Source: Pseudomonas tohonis (lineage in GTDB: Bacteria > Pseudomonadota > Gammaproteobacteria > Pseudomonadales > Pseudomonadaceae). From it: a stretch of DNA of 64,000 nucleotides. Positions within the stretch are counted from its first letter, which is position 1, and each line of letters starts with the position of its first letter. Where the stretch lies: NCBI RefSeq assembly GCF_012767755.2, contig NZ_AP023189.1:4652001-4716000 (forward strand). Direction: 5' to 3'. Both the position numbers and the translations under genes were made by a program. Of the stretch, positions 63,211 to 64,000 are shown piece after piece. The notes under the pieces are model-generated. The model did not search any database, was not told where the DNA came from, and saw only the letters and a list, made by a program, of their open reading frames with translations.

Positions 63211-64000
63211 TCAGTCGACTTCGGCGGGAACGATGAGGATGCCGGCGCGCAGGCCGTTCTTCACCTTCGGATTGGGGAAGATGATGCGCGCGCCCTCCTC
63301 CTCGATCACCCAGCGGGTGCCGGCGATGTCGTCGGCCAGCAGGTAGCCGATGGGCAGCTCGCTGAAGTTCTCGATGTCCGTCGGCAGGTGCAGCTGGAAG
63401 GCATCGCTGTGCTTGATCACCTCGCGGGACACGGCGAACAGCTGCAATGGGCCGAGGTCCTCGCCCTCGCCTTCCGGTTCCGCGCCCTCCACCAGCAGGC
63501 GCAGACGCGCCTCCAGCAGGTCGAGGTTGACCTGGCCGTTCTGGCCGAACGGGCGCGCCTTGCCCAGCTCCAGGGTGAACGCCTCGGCGTCCAGGCTGGC
63601 ATAGGTGTAGGAGCTGAAGGTGATGCCGGTCTTGTTCTGCAGCAGCACCGCCTCGATGCCGGCGGCACCCAGGCGCGCCAGCTCGCGACGGGAGTGCTCG
63701 CGCCCTTCCTTGTACGGGTAGAGGGCGAACTGCTCGATCTTCGAGCCCCGGATGGCGGTGTGCAGGTCGTAATGCAGGCGGGTACGGCCCGGCTTGATGA
63801 AGAACGCCGCGGCCAGGCGCTCCAGCTCGTTGGCGCGCATGGCCTCGAAACCGCTGGTCTGCTCGTGGCGGCCATTGAACAGGCGGTTGATGTCCTGCTC
63901 GACATAGCGTTCGCCGCGACGCATGGCCTCGGGGTTGCCGAGCAGGAAGAGAATGCGCGAGCGGGGCTTGAGCTCGCCCCGGGCGACACCCTGCAGCAGG
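63211..64000 (-). CDS. astE: Succinylglutamate desuccinylase, C-terminal 262 residues (start outside window)
   Basis: Zinc hydrolase of the AstE/AspA (M14-like) family, last step of arginine succinyltransferase catabolism, releasing succinate and glutamate. The visible part begins within [45 protein letters not shown] (core [18 protein letters not shown]). It includes [13 protein letters not shown] with the zinc histidine and ends with a C-terminal beta domain ([21 protein letters not shown]). The first about 70 residues lie beyond base 64000. The ATG at 63924 is internal, not the start. Confidence 0.93.
   Translation of the reverse strand, partial: LLQGVARGELKPRSRILFLLGNPEAMRRGERYVEQDINRLFNGRHEQTSGFEAMRANELERLAAAFFIKPGRTRLHYDLHTAIRGSKIEQFALYPYKEGREHSRRELARLGAAGIEAVLLQNKTGITFSSYTYASLDAEAFTLELGKARPFGQNGQVNLDLLEARLRLLVEGAEPEGEGEDLGPLQLFAVSREVIKHSDAFQLHLPTDIENFSELPIGYLLADDIAGTRWVIEEEGARIIFPNPKVKNGLRAGILIVPAEVD

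Overview
The window is a GC-rich chromosome segment from a Pseudomonas-type gammaproteobacterium. Markers are AgmR, NosP/NahK, AmrZ, MgtE, the rsmA-lysC-alaS-ltaE-astE order, and an ExaA-like ethanol dehydrogenase of exactly 623 residues. The closest parallels I can recall are P. aeruginosa and P. putida. Species cannot be fixed from the sequence alone.

Region 1 (1-25,709) is a PQQ-dependent alcohol oxidation island. It holds two quinoprotein dehydrogenases (one cut by the window start), cytochrome c550, a periplasmic binding protein, a SoxYZ-like carrier, a zinc metallohydrolase, a pentapeptide-repeat protein, a PAS chemoreceptor, an EraS/EraR-like two-component pair, the four-gene PQQ-associated ABC exporter set, a CxxxCW protein, the regulator AgmR, the NosP/NahK nitric-oxide pair, a porin and the protease PqqF. 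A 14-bp box ending in TTGGTA lies upstream of at least five of these transcription units and probably marks one regulon. A RAYT transposase with 150-bp tandem REP units, plus scattered REP palindromes, sits between units.

Region 2 (26,078-37,324) is ordinary chromosome: a DUF2165 protein, tRNA-Arg(CCT), a GNAT enzyme, an amino acid dehydrogenase beside a fused indolepyruvate ferredoxin oxidoreductase and an Lrp regulator, three small proteins, PhnN, AmrZ, MgtE and a DUF4124 protein.

Region 3 (37,347-56,853) is a complete contractile phage-tail bacteriocin (tailocin). No capsid, portal, terminase, integrase or replication gene is present. An S24 (LexA/PrtR-like) repressor is divergent from a small HTH protein. 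Then, all leftward, come two holin-like genes, neck terminator, DUF3383 sheath, tube, chaperones, a short tape measure, Dit-like protein, plug, hub, Gp138-type spike, wedge proteins, three tail-fibre genes with the same N-terminus, and an endolysin/Rz/Rz1 cassette. The tail type is not P2-like. The most unusual feature is that the leftward unit is interrupted by about eight terminator-like hairpins: in the leader, between sheath and tube, between two baseplate genes, in tandem before each extra fibre, and inside the endolysin reading frame. Together with the HTH gene and a strong promoter carrying an inverted repeat over its -35, this suggests the whole tailocin is expressed by processive antitermination, as in the P. 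aeruginosa AlpA system. That system occupies the same mgtE-rsmA interval in PAO1.

Region 4 (56,854-64,000) has a heptamer tandem repeat, two identical tRNA-Arg(ACG) genes, tRNA-Ser(GCT), csrA/rsmA, lysC, alaS, ltaE and the 3' part of astE.
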